Below the pieces are notes generated by a model. The model was not told where the DNA came from. It saw nothing but the letters and a program-made list of their open reading frames with translations, and ran no database searches. Below, one piece after another: positions 1-6,234 of a stretch of DNA of 7,936 bases. This DNA comes from Proteobacteria bacterium UBA1847 (GTDB lineage: Bacteria > Pseudomonadota > Gammaproteobacteria > Steroidobacterales > Woeseiaceae): the NCBI GenBank assembly GCA_002338605.1, contig DDIP01000318.1:9695-17630 (forward strand), given 5' to 3'. The position numbers were made by a program, and so were the translations under genes. Positions within the stretch are counted from its first letter, which is position 1; every line of letters begins with the position of its first letter.

Positions 1-129
1 CACCTGTGGCTCGCCCGTGACCGGCAGCCGGCCGGATGCTTTGCGGCATTCCTGCACAATCACTACATCGGCATGGTCGTGTTTATCGGCATCGTGCTGC
101 ACTACACCTTTCACCCGGTCGTCGGGTAA
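1..129 (+). CDS. ubiA: 4-hydroxybenzoate polyprenyltransferase UbiA, C-terminal end (partial)
   Basis: This is the last 42 codons of an open frame that enters from the left edge and stops at TAA 127-129. The peptide contains CFAAFLHNHYIGMVVFIGIV, which closely resembles the conserved end of UbiA (E. coli has CFKAFMNNNYVGLVLF near its C terminus) and forms the last membrane helix. UbiA is an inner-membrane enzyme that attaches the polyprenyl tail to 4-hydroxybenzoate in ubiquinone synthesis. The catalytic Asp-rich motifs lie outside the window, so the call rests on the C-terminal signature alone. The tail after the helix (HYTFHPVVG) is a few residues longer than that of E. coli. Another UbiA-superfamily member is possible, but the CFxAFxxNxYxG pattern favours UbiA itself. 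Confidence 0.8.
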   Translation, partial: HLWLARDRQPAGCFAAFLHNHYIGMVVFIGIVLHYTFHPVVG

Positions 130-336
130 GTCAATTTGGCCAGTGCCGAAGAGCCAATAGAAGCGGCTTTCTTCGAACTACGAGAACGTAACACCTGGCG
201 CCACGGACGAGCAGCGTCGTGTCACAACAGGCGCGAACCATCCTCTGGCAACTGAAAATTGACGATGAGGTGCTGCAAGTTGCTGTCACGCATTCACATG
301 ATTATCCTGGTTGTCGATTCCAGGACGGCTGACTTC
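130..336. other. gene-free gap between convergent ubiA and comF
   Basis: No convincing gene is seen on either strand in these 207 bases. The longest start-to-stop frame is a GTG frame at 219-332 (37 codons) with no ribosome binding site and no recognisable family. The gap holds an inverted repeat, TCCTGG at 305-310 and CCAGGA at 320-325 with a 9-base loop, lying 12-32 bases beyond the comF stop. It has no T-run on either side, so it is at best a weak transcription end. An 8-base palindrome TGGCGCCA sits at 196-203. Confidence 0.5.
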
Positions 337-963
337 CTAGCGAGCGCTCGCGACGGTCAGCGCGCTGACTTTCTGTGCGCCGTTACTGAGTAGTACCTTG
401 CCGAGTTCTGTCAGTGTCGCACCGGTTGTAATGACATCGTCGATGATCAGAACGTGTTTGCTGAATACGCGATGCCGGGCCGAAAACGCCTGCCTCAGAT
501 TCCTGCGACGCTCAGTGGCACCGAGGCCCGACTGCGACGGCGTTGCTTTGCATCGTTTGACACCGCGAAGAATCTCGATGCCGAAAGACCGCGCCACCGG
601 CACCGCCAGTTCAGTGGCCTGATTGAAACCGCGAACCATCTTGCGACGCCAATGCAAAGGCACCGGCAAAACCGAGTCGATGTCGGCTGGCAACGACCGG
701 CGCGCTGTGCACAGCACTTCGGCCAGGGCCGGCGCATAGTACAGGCGGCGCTTGAACTTCAACGCCTTGATCGCAACGTCCACCGGAAACTCGTAATCCA
801 TCATCGCCATACTGCATTCAAAAATGCCGGGTGTCGGAGAGGCGGCGGGTACTCGCCAGGGCAGGTCATCAAAACAGTTGACGCAGAGACCGCGTTCATC
901 GGCTGTTGAAAAAACACCACAGAATGCGCAGCTTCTCGGTGCCAGAAAATCGAGCAAGACCAT
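337..963 (-). CDS. comF: ComF-family phosphoribosyltransferase-like protein
   Basis: A 208-residue protein with the full ComF/GntX layout. An N-terminal zinc-finger-like pair of Cys motifs (C12, C15, C27, C30) is followed by LPW, the RGFNQATELA block at 111-120, TPSQSGLGATERRRNLRQAF at 141-160, and the PRPP-binding loop VLIIDDVITTGATL at 171-184. Family members are linked to DNA uptake in naturally competent bacteria, while in many others, such as E. coli GntX, the role is unclear, so competence should not be assumed. The ATG at 961-963 was chosen because the family normally begins just before the DFLAPRSCAFCG segment. An upstream TTG at 1005 would add 14 Cys-rich residues atypical of the family. 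No clear Shine-Dalgarno is visible for either start. The gene diverges from bioC, and comF relatives beside biotin genes recur in Gammaproteobacteria. Confidence 0.93.
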   Translation of the reverse strand: MVLLDFLAPRSCAFCGVFSTADERGLCVNCFDDLPWRVPAASPTPGIFECSMAMMDYEFPVDVAIKALKFKRRLYYAPALAEVLCTARRSLPADIDSVLPVPLHWRRKMVRGFNQATELAVPVARSFGIEILRGVKRCKATPSQSGLGATERRRNLRQAFSARHRVFSKHVLIIDDVITTGATLTELGKVLLSNGAQKVSALTVASAR

Positions 964-997
964 CGCACCACAATCGCAGATGCCGCAGCTGCAGGCT

Positions 998-1013
998 GCC
1001 CGCAAAAGCGGGC
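998..1013. promoter_or_regulatory. perfect hairpin in the comF-bioC divergent gap
   Basis: GCCCGC (998-1003), AAAA loop, GCGGGC (1008-1013) form a perfect 6-bp GC stem in the 83-bp gap between the two divergent starts. The palindrome GCAGCTGC lies just to the left at 985-992. The hairpin could lie in the 5' leader of either gene or act as a protein-binding inverted repeat. No T-run follows on the plus strand, so it does not look like a terminator. No sigma70 promoter with both boxes can be named confidently in this gap. The structure is seen directly; its function is unknown. Confidence 0.35.
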
Positions 1014-1046
1014 GATTACGCGCGAAAGCGTGCTACCGTTTCCCGA

Positions 1047-1895
1047 ATGCTGAGCACTCACCACATTCGCAGGCGCTTTGAGCGCGCCGCGAGCACGTTT
1101 GACAGTGCCGATTTTGTTCACGCGGCAACTCGCGATGGCCTGTTGCGGCGCATCGAGCCCTTGCTCATCGACGCTCAGACTATTGTTGATCTCGGTTGCG
1201 CGACCGGCGCCGCGGCTCGGCCGCTCAGGAAGCGCTTCCCTAAAGCACGACTTGTTGGCGTCGACCTTGCGCACAACATGCTGCGCGCCGCGAACACGCG
1301 AAAATCCTTTTTCGCCCGGTCATCTTTTGTGCAGGCCGACGCGCGTGCATTGCCGTTCGCCAACGAGAGTATCGATGTGGTTTTCAGCAACCAGCTGTTG
1401 CCATGGATCGCCAATCCGGACGAGGTCTTCGTCGAGATCGCAAGAGTCCTTAAGAAAGGAGGTGTCTTCGCATTTGCGACGCTCGGCCCTGACAGTCTGC
1501 TGGAAATCAGCCGGGCCTGGCGTGAGATCGACGACGGTCTTCATGTCAGCCGGTTTCCGGACATGCACAACCTCGGCGATGGCCTGGTCAATGCCGGGCT
1601 TCGCGATCCAGTGCTCGACGTCGATCGGCTGACGGTCAGCTACAGCGGCACCGATGCACTACTGGCCGATCTGGGCGCGGCGGGCGCGCGAAATATGCTT
1701 CAGGGTCGCACCCGGACGCTGACCGGGAAGGGCAAATTTCAGGGCATGTTGACGGCACTCGCCAGCGCGATGGTTGACGGCAAAATTGCGCTTGAACTCG
1801 AACTCGTTTTTGGACATTGCTGGGGGGCGGGTCCCAAAATGGACCCGGCAAACTATCGAATTGACGCAAGCCGGATACCGCTGCGCGGCAAATGA
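1047..1895 (+). CDS. bioC: malonyl-ACP O-methyltransferase BioC
   Basis: A 282-residue class I SAM-dependent methyltransferase. It has motif I VDLGCATG (47-54), the acidic GVDLA strand end (71-75), ADARALPF (97-104), FSNQLLPW (113-120) and the post-motif LKKGGVFAFATLGPDSL (135-151). The FxTLGPxSL and FGHCWG (255-260) signatures are characteristic of BioC. BioC methylates the free carboxyl of malonyl-ACP so that the fatty acid pathway can build the pimeloyl chain of biotin. The ATG at 1047 puts the start directly before the typical RRRFERAASTFD segment. The upstream frame open to a TTG at 906 is the antisense of comF and lacks family similarity. There is no clear Shine-Dalgarno. No other bio gene is visible, so bioC is isolated here. 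The related NDUFAF5-type methyltransferases are an alternative, but the C-terminal GHxWG block fits BioC better. Confidence 0.88.
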   Translation: MLSTHHIRRRFERAASTFDSADFVHAATRDGLLRRIEPLLIDAQTIVDLGCATGAAARPLRKRFPKARLVGVDLAHNMLRAANTRKSFFARSSFVQADARALPFANESIDVVFSNQLLPWIANPDEVFVEIARVLKKGGVFAFATLGPDSLLEISRAWREIDDGLHVSRFPDMHNLGDGLVNAGLRDPVLDVDRLTVSYSGTDALLADLGAAGARNMLQGRTRTLTGKGKFQGMLTALASAMVDGKIALELELVFGHCWGAGPKMDPANYRIDASRIPLRGK

Positions 1896-1972
1896 CGCAA
1901 GCAATCTCGCGAAGCAACGTTTAAGTAACTGTAAAATAAAGAGTTGACGCACAGTCACCCCGCGACTCAGGA

Positions 1973-2001
1973 TTGCATGGCCCGGCCTATTTGAGTACAC
2001 T
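1973..2001 (+). promoter_or_regulatory. candidate sigma70-type promoter for coxB
   Basis: TACACT at 1996-2001 (4 of 6 bases of the -10 consensus) lies 17 bases after TTGCAT at 1973-1978, whose TTG fits a -35 box. Transcription would start near 2008, giving a leader of about 60 bases before the coxB ATG. The boxes are weak and the position overlaps a terminator-like hairpin, so the call is tentative. Confidence 0.3.
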
Positions 2002-2014
2002 TCGCGGGCTTTTT
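1980..2014 (+). terminator. weak terminator-like hairpin downstream of bioC
   Basis: GCCCG at 1980-1984 can pair with CGGGC at 2005-2009, directly followed by five T residues (2010-2014). The stem is only 5 bp (plus a G-T pair) and the loop is 20 bases, so it is a poor intrinsic terminator. Its position, 85 bases after the bioC stop and before the coxB leader, would suit termination of bioC transcripts. It shares bases with the promoter candidate. Confidence 0.25.
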
Positions 2015-2018
2015 GGCA

Positions 2019-2052
2019 GGCTGTCCCTGTCAACCCAGCCGCTCGCGCGGCT
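2019..2052 (+). promoter_or_regulatory. two competing stem-loops in the coxB leader
   Basis: AGCCGC (2037-2042), TCGC loop, GCGGCT (2047-2052) form a perfect 6-bp hairpin that ends 3 bases before the coxB ribosome binding site. A second stem, GGCTG (2019-2023) with CAGCC (2036-2040), uses the same bases 2037-2040, so the two cannot form together. The pairing is visible in the sequence; any regulatory effect on coxB translation is inference. Confidence 0.3.
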
Positions 2053-2055
2053 CGC

Positions 2056-2061
2056 AAGGTG
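2056..2061 (+). promoter_or_regulatory. ribosome binding site of coxB
   Basis: AAGGTG lies 8 bases before the ATG at 2070. It decides the start in favour of this ATG over the in-frame TTG at 2013, which would put 19 extra polar residues before the signal peptide. Confidence 0.7.
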
Positions 2062-2069
2062 AACAATCA

Positions 2070-2855
2070 ATGATACGAAACTTATTCCTGGGCTTGCTCG
2101 GCCTCGTGCTGGCAAGCACGGCGGAAGCCGAATGGGCGATAAACATGCCCAAAGGCGTGACAGACCTCAGTCTCGAGACCTACGACCTGCACATGATGGT
2201 GTTCTGGTGGTGCGTTGCGATCGGTATCGGCGTGTTCGGCGTGATGATCTATTCGCTGATCAAGCACCGTAAGTCCAGAGGTGTTAAGCCAGCGACTTTT
2301 TCGCACAGCACCACTGCGGAAGTCATCTGGACCGCGATCCCGGTCGTTATCCTGGTGCTGATGGCGGTTCCAACCGCCAAGACCATGGTAAGGATGGAGG
2401 ACTCACGAAATCCGGACCTTACCATCGTCGTCACCGGCTACCAGTGGAAATGGCACTACAAGTACCAGGACACCGATGTCGCCTTCTATTCCAGCCTCGC
2501 CCGCTCGAGCCTTGAAGCACGCCGCAAGGAATCCGGTATCGATCCATTCTCCGTGCCAAACTATCTGCTTGAGGTGGACAAGCCGCTGGTCATTCCACGT
2601 GGCGCTAAAGTACGTCTGCTGGTAACCGCGAACGATGTAATTCACTCCTGGTACCTGCCCGCGTTTTCAATGAAGAAAGATGCCATTCCCGGCATCATCA
2701 ATGAAACCTGGTTCCGTGCGAATGAAACCGGCACCTATCGCGGCCAGTGCGCCGAACTGTGTGGCAAAGATCACGGCTACATGCCCATCGTTGTCGAAGT
2801 TGTCGAGCCCAAGGCATTTGACGCCTGGCTCAGCAGCAGCGCCACGGAGCTTTAA
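2070..2855 (+). CDS. coxB: cytochrome c oxidase subunit II (CuA subunit)
   Basis: This 261-residue protein takes electrons from cytochrome c through the binuclear CuA centre and passes them to subunit I. Residues 1-20 look like a signal peptide ending in a small-residue AEA site; there is no lipobox Cys. Two membrane helices follow at about 41-64 and 83-103, then the aromatic GYQWKWHY segment (123-130) and the periplasmic cupredoxin domain. All CuA ligands are present: H192, then C227, E229 (backbone), C231, H235 and M238 in GQCAELCGKDHGYMP. The chain ends about 20 residues after that motif, so there is no fused cytochrome c domain: this is an aa3-type rather than a caa3-type subunit. The gene heads the oxidase cluster and is followed 3 bases later by coxA. 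Confidence 0.97.
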   Translation: MIRNLFLGLLGLVLASTAEAEWAINMPKGVTDLSLETYDLHMMVFWWCVAIGIGVFGVMIYSLIKHRKSRGVKPATFSHSTTAEVIWTAIPVVILVLMAVPTAKTMVRMEDSRNPDLTIVVTGYQWKWHYKYQDTDVAFYSSLARSSLEARRKESGIDPFSVPNYLLEVDKPLVIPRGAKVRLLVTANDVIHSWYLPAFSMKKDAIPGIINETWFRANETGTYRGQCAELCGKDHGYMPIVVEVVEPKAFDAWLSSSATEL

Positions 2856-2858
2856 AAA

Positions 2859-4475
2859 ATGACTACAGCAACAACTGACGCAGGCGTCGCGCACGCAGAC
2901 GACCACCACGACGACCACGGGCCGGCCAAGGGCATTGGTCGCTGGTTGTATTCGACCAACCATAAGGACATCGGCACGATGTACCTTATTTTCAGCCTGA
3001 TCATGTTCTTCACCGGCGGTTTGATGGCAATGATCATCCGCTCCGAGCTTGCAGTGCCCGGACTGCAGTTTGTGCACCCGGAGTTCTTTAATCAGATGAC
3101 GACGATGCACGCGCTCATCATGGTTTTTGGCGCCGTCATGCCGGCCTTTGTGGGTCTCGCCAACTGGATGATCCCCCTGATGATCGGTGCGCCCGACATG
3201 GCATTGCCGCGCATGAACAACTGGTCATTCTGGATCCTGCCAGTGGCTTTCAGCATCCTGCTCTCGACACTGTTCATGCCCGGCGGCTCACCAGCCGGCG
3301 GCTGGACGATGTATCCACCGCTGGTATTGCAGACAGGCGACTCGTTCCCGTTCCTGATTTTCTCGGTACACCTGATGGGGCTGTCGTCCATCATGGGTGC
3401 GATCAACGTTATTGTCACCATCATCAACATGCGTGCGCCGGACATGACGCTGTTGAAGATGCCGATGTTTGTCTGGACATGGTTGATCACTGCATACCTG
3501 CTGATCGCGGTCATGCCAGTGCTCGCCGGCGCGGTAACCATGTTGCTCACCGACCAGTTCTTCGGCACCAGCTTCTTCCTCGCTGCCGGTGGCGGCGATC
3601 CCGTCATGTTCCAGCATATTTTCTGGTTCTTCGGGCATCCCGAGGTTTACATCATGATTCTGCCGGCGTTTGGCGTCGTCTCTGAGATCATTCCGACCTT
3701 CGCACGCAAGAAACTGTTTGGCCACGACTCAATGGTCTACGCCGCATCGTGTATCGCATTCCTGTCGTTCATCGTTTGGGCGCACCATATGTTCACCGTG
3801 GGCATGCCGCTGACGGGCCAGCTGTTCTTCATGTTCGCGACCATGCTGATCGCGGTGCCGACGGGCGTAAAGATCTTCAACTGGGTTGCTACAATGTGGC
3901 GCGGTTCGATGACATTTGAGACGCCAATGCTGTTTTCCCTGGCGTTTGTCTTCCTCTTCACGATCGGTGGATTTTCGGGCCTGATGCTCGCGGTGCAGCC
4001 GGCGGACGTGCAGTATCACGACACCTATTTCGTTGTCGCTCACTTCCACTATGTGCTGGTACCGGGTTCGGTCTTTGCCATCCAGGCGGCCGTCTACTAC
4101 TGGCTGCCCAAGTGGACCGGCTACATGTACAACGAAGCACTGGGCAAGGTGCACTTCTGGGCCTCGGCGATCTTCGTCAACCTGACTTTCTTCCCGATGC
4201 ACTTTTTGGGCCTTGCTTCCATGCCGCGCCGTATTCCGGACTATTCAACGCAGTACGCTGACTTCAACTTCGTCGCCAGCGTCGGTGCGATCGGCTTCGG
4301 CCTGTCGCAGTTATTGTTCGTCTGGGTATTGCTGACGTGCAAAAAGGGCGAAAAGGCCACGGATCGTGTCTGGGAAGGCTCGCACGGCCTGGAATGGACA
4401 GTGCCATCGCCAGCGCCATACCACACCTTCGAGACGCCACCGAAATCACGTATCGTCAACGAGGCGTTTGACTAG
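2859..4475 (+). CDS. coxA: cytochrome c oxidase subunit I (heme a, heme a3-CuB)
   Basis: The 538-residue catalytic subunit reduces O2 to water and pumps protons. It has about twelve membrane helices. The ligands are all visible: H84 and H397 for heme a, H395 for heme a3 (in HDTYFVVAHFHYVL), and H260, H309 and H310 for CuB. The GHPEVY motif (259-264) carries E262 and the His-linked Y264, which places the enzyme in the A1 class of heme-copper oxidases. K-channel K338 is in PTGVKIFNW; D-channel candidates are D113 and N120/N121 in APDMALPRMNN. The start has GGAG at 2846-2849, inside the end of coxB. The N terminus before the first helix is rich in His and Asp (residues 11-20). Length and order are typical of proteobacterial CtaD, with no insertion or damage seen. 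Confidence 0.98.
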   Translation: MTTATTDAGVAHADDHHDDHGPAKGIGRWLYSTNHKDIGTMYLIFSLIMFFTGGLMAMIIRSELAVPGLQFVHPEFFNQMTTMHALIMVFGAVMPAFVGLANWMIPLMIGAPDMALPRMNNWSFWILPVAFSILLSTLFMPGGSPAGGWTMYPPLVLQTGDSFPFLIFSVHLMGLSSIMGAINVIVTIINMRAPDMTLLKMPMFVWTWLITAYLLIAVMPVLAGAVTMLLTDQFFGTSFFLAAGGGDPVMFQHIFWFFGHPEVYIMILPAFGVVSEIIPTFARKKLFGHDSMVYAASCIAFLSFIVWAHHMFTVGMPLTGQLFFMFATMLIAVPTGVKIFNWVATMWRGSMTFETPMLFSLAFVFLFTIGGFSGLMLAVQPADVQYHDTYFVVAHFHYVLVPGSVFAIQAAVYYWLPKWTGYMYNEALGKVHFWASAIFVNLTFFPMHFLGLASMPRRIPDYSTQYADFNFVASVGAIGFGLSQLLFVWVLLTCKKGEKATDRVWEGSHGLEWTVPSPAPYHTFETPPKSRIVNEAFD

Positions 4476-4477
4476 TG

Positions 4478-4588
4478 ATGACGGATGCAGAGCGCAAGAA
4501 GAAGATTCGACGCACGACACTGATTGTTGCGGCGATTGCGCTGGCATTTTATTTGGGATTCATTCTTATGGGTGTTCTTCGTGCCTGA
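4478..4588 (+). CDS. small single-helix membrane protein, likely cytochrome oxidase small assembly protein
   Basis: A 36-codon frame starts 2 bases after the coxA stop and overlaps the GTG start of ctaG by 8 bases. The product has a basic head ([13 protein letters not shown]) and one hydrophobic helix at about residues 13-34 ending in LRA, so the head should face the cytoplasm. Very short proteins of this form, with a charged head followed by one helix, are known between coxA and ctaG in beta- and gammaproteobacteria and are annotated as small oxidase assembly proteins. The exact biochemical role is not established from this sequence. GAGG at 4461-4464 lies 13 bases upstream, a rather long spacing, so translation may depend on coupling to coxA. 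Its place, pattern and tight packing support a real gene. Confidence 0.75.
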   Translation: MTDAERKKKIRRTTLIVAAIALAFYLGFILMGVLRA

Positions 4589-5123
4589 GAATCGTAACCA
4601 CCGATCGCTGATTGCACAGCTATTGCTGATGACCGTCGCAATGTTCGGTTTCGGCTTTCTGTTGGTGCCGCTCTACGATGTGTTTTGCGAGATCACCGGC
4701 TTTGGTGGACGTACGAATGCCGAGGCGAAATCCGTTATCGAAGCGCCGGACCTCACGCGAGAAATTCGCGTGGAATTCGTAACCACGGTCAACGAGTACG
4801 CACAGTTCAAGTTCGCGGCAGACATGGACAGCATGTCGGTCAACCCCGGGAAGATGTACTTCGCAACTTTCACAGCGACGAATCTCGCCAGCGACGATAA
4901 GATTGCACAGGCGGTACCCAGTGTTGCGCCGACTACCGCAGCCGAATATTTCACAAAGATTGAATGTTTCTGTTTTGAAAGCCAGGAGTTCGTGGCGGGT
5001 GAAGAGCGCGCCATGCCGCTGCAATTCATTGTCAATCCGGATCTGCCGGACTATGTCGACACGATCACCCTGAGCTACACTTTTTTCGACACCGCTCGCG
5101 TAGCGGCGATTACAGAGAATTAA
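4581..5123 (+). CDS. ctaG: cytochrome c oxidase assembly protein CtaG/Cox11
   Basis: This 180-residue membrane-anchored copper chaperone delivers copper to the CuB site of subunit I. A short cytoplasmic tail leads into a single helix at about 10-32, then [10 protein letters not shown] with C36, and a periplasmic immunoglobulin-like domain. The copper-binding Cys pair lies in [11 protein letters not shown] (C129, C131), preceded by the family's [12 protein letters not shown] block (113-124). The GTG at 4581 was chosen because it gives the usual short N terminus. An earlier in-frame TTG at 4524 would lie wholly inside the small upstream ORF. Start and upstream stop overlap, which suggests translational coupling. 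The stop is followed by coxC after a single base. The region that often reads PWxFxP in the family is QFKFAA here, a mild divergence. Confidence 0.95.
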   Translation: MPENRNHRSLIAQLLLMTVAMFGFGFLLVPLYDVFCEITGFGGRTNAEAKSVIEAPDLTREIRVEFVTTVNEYAQFKFAADMDSMSVNPGKMYFATFTATNLASDDKIAQAVPSVAPTTAAEYFTKIECFCFESQEFVAGEERAMPLQFIVNPDLPDYVDTITLSYTFFDTARVAAITEN

Positions 5124-5124
5124 A

Positions 5125-5994
5125 ATGACCGCACACACAGACGATCGATACTACGTCCCCCACGGCAGTCACTGGCCGATAGTCGGCTCGGTGGGTCTGC
5201 TGTTCCTGATGGTTGGTGCATCAAGCTGGCTTAATGGGGCGGGTAGCGGCTTCTACATCATGCTTGCCGGATTCGGCGTCATCATCTTCATGCTAACCGG
5301 CTGGTTCGGCACCGTGATCAGTGAGAGCGTCGGCGGCCTGTACAACGACCAGGTCGACAAATCCTTTCGACAGGGCATGTTCTGGTTCATTTTCTCGGAA
5401 GTCATGTTCTTCGCCGCATTTTTCGGCGCCTTGTTCTACGCCCGCAACATGTCGATTCCCTGGCTGGGCGGTGAGAGCAACAACTTCTTTACAAACCTCC
5501 TGTTATGGGAGGGCTTCGAAAGCACCTGGCCGACCAACGGTCCGGGGAATGTCGGTGGCGAGTATGAGCCGATGCCACCGTTTGGCCTGCCGCTGATCAA
5601 CACAGCCTTGCTGCTGACGAGTTCGGTGACGGTCACGATCGCACACCATGCACTGATCGCCGGCAAGCGGACACAGCTTGCCACGTTCCTTGCAATGACC
5701 TTTATTCTTGGTTTTGTCTTCGTCTACTTACAGGGCGTAGAGTACGTCGAAGCGTACGAGCACATGAACCTGAAGCTTACTTCGGGCATTTATGGTTCGA
5801 CGTTCTTCATGCTGACCGGCTTCCACGGCATGCACGTCACGATCGGAGCAATCATGTTGACCATCATCTGGTTCCGGGTGCTCAAGGGGCATTTTTCACC
5901 CGAGCACCATTTTGGATTCGAAGCGGTCGCCTGGTACTGGCATTTTGTCGACGTCGTCTGGGTCGGCCTGTACGTATTCGTCTACTGGATGTAA
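5125..5994 (+). CDS. coxC: cytochrome c oxidase subunit III
   Basis: A 289-residue integral membrane subunit that stabilises subunit I and supports proton uptake. Seven helices are visible at about 18-36, 43-62, 86-106, 156-177, 185-204, 224-250 and 268-288. Family hallmarks are FRQGMFWFIFSEVMFF (81-96) with conserved E92, the YLQGVEY stretch (201-207), GFHGMHV (232-238) and the terminal WYWHFVDVVWVGLY (270-283). A polar loop of about 45 residues between helices 3 and 4, rich in Gly and Pro, is common in proteobacterial forms. The ATG at 5125 starts one base after the ctaG stop, and the upstream ribosome binding site is weak. The gene ends 13 bases before the stop of a convergent minus-strand gene, so the polycistron may end or be interrupted here. 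Confidence 0.97.
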   Translation: MTAHTDDRYYVPHGSHWPIVGSVGLLFLMVGASSWLNGAGSGFYIMLAGFGVIIFMLTGWFGTVISESVGGLYNDQVDKSFRQGMFWFIFSEVMFFAAFFGALFYARNMSIPWLGGESNNFFTNLLLWEGFESTWPTNGPGNVGGEYEPMPPFGLPLINTALLLTSSVTVTIAHHALIAGKRTQLATFLAMTFILGFVFVYLQGVEYVEAYEHMNLKLTSGIYGSTFFMLTGFHGMHVTIGAIMLTIIWFRVLKGHFSPEHHFGFEAVAWYWHFVDVVWVGLYVFVYWM

Positions 5995-6002
5995 GCAGCA
6001 CA

Positions 6003-6014
6003 CGGCACTAGCCG
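6003..6014. other. short inverted repeat between convergent stops
   Basis: CGGC (6003-6006), ACTA loop, GCCG (6011-6014) span the 13-bp gap between the coxC stop and the stop of the minus-strand gene. The stem is only 4 bp and has no T-run, so it is not a convincing terminator. No better one is visible in the gap. Confidence 0.15.
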
Positions 6015-6199
6015 GGTCGAATCCATCCCAGGAAATAGGATGCAACAAGGAAGAGAATAAGGATGGCGGATAGAGCCACCCTTACTTTCAGAGCCCGCAA
6101 GAGCTTCGTCGAGTCGACGTCATCACGCGACAGGTAGAACAGCCCTGAGCCCAGGCTGATCAGGATTGCCGCCAACAGTGCGTAGACGATGTATTTCAT
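6008..6199 (-). CDS. DUF2909-like twin-transmembrane protein
   Basis: A 63-residue protein with two hydrophobic helices at about 2-23 and 41-60, joined by a short polar loop (SRDDVDSTKLLRALKVR). The loop with Leu-x-Ala-Leu-x-Val-Arg-Val-x-Leu-Ser resembles the DUF2909 (twin transmembrane) family, whose members recur inside or beside cox clusters of Pseudomonas and relatives. Function is unknown; the context suggests a link to oxidase assembly or membrane organisation. The ATG at 6197-6199 is preferred because an upstream extension would add a non-hydrophobic head that overlaps surf1. It lies opposite to its neighbours: convergent with coxC (13 bp) and divergent from surf1 (35 bp). No strong Shine-Dalgarno is seen. 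Confidence 0.8.
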   Translation of the reverse strand: MKYIVYALLAAILISLGSGLFYLSRDDVDSTKLLRALKVRVALSAILILFLVASYFLGWIRPG

Positions 6200-6226
6200 A
6201 ACGATTGCCCAAAGTTCCGAGCGCGC

Positions 6227-6232
6227 AGTATA
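6227..6232 (-). promoter_or_regulatory. candidate -10 box for the minus-strand twin-helix gene
   Basis: Read on the minus strand these bases give TATACT, matching the -10 consensus at 5 of 6 positions and placed about 28 bases before the ATG at 6199. The matching upstream region is T-rich, but no good -35 box is seen at 16-18 bases. The transcript would begin near 6220 with a leader of about 20 bases. Confidence 0.35.
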
Positions 6233-6234
6233 AC

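Noticed and set aside
219..332. GTG frame of 37 codons in the ubiA-comF gap
   Set aside because: It has no ribosome binding site, no recognisable family and no hydrophobic or repeat pattern; the length is expected by chance.
906..1046. N-terminal extension of bioC from TTG 906
   Set aside because: The extra 47 residues are antisense to the 5' part of comF, are Arg/His/Ser-rich and unlike BioC. The ATG at 1047 begins at the family's usual start.
1944..1949. TTGACG as a -35 box for coxB
   Set aside because: The hexamer is good, but no acceptable -10 box is found 16-18 bases downstream.
2070..2855. caa3-type oxidase with a cytochrome c domain on subunit II
   Set aside because: CoxB ends about 20 residues after the CuA motif and has no CxxCH.
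2667..3110. 147-codon minus-strand frame across coxB-coxA
   Set aside because: It is wholly antisense to strongly conserved oxidase genes. Its Val run and charged stretches are the mirror of the CoxA His/Asp tail.
3729..4202. 157-codon minus-strand frame inside coxA
   Set aside because: It is very rich in charged residues and His, lacks a family signature, and lies opposite the CoxA ligand region, so it is a shadow frame.
6205..6234. TTGCCC-18-TATAAC as a plus-strand promoter for surf1
   Set aside because: Transcription would begin downstream of the GTG 6235 start, and no later in-frame start keeps the first membrane helix intact.
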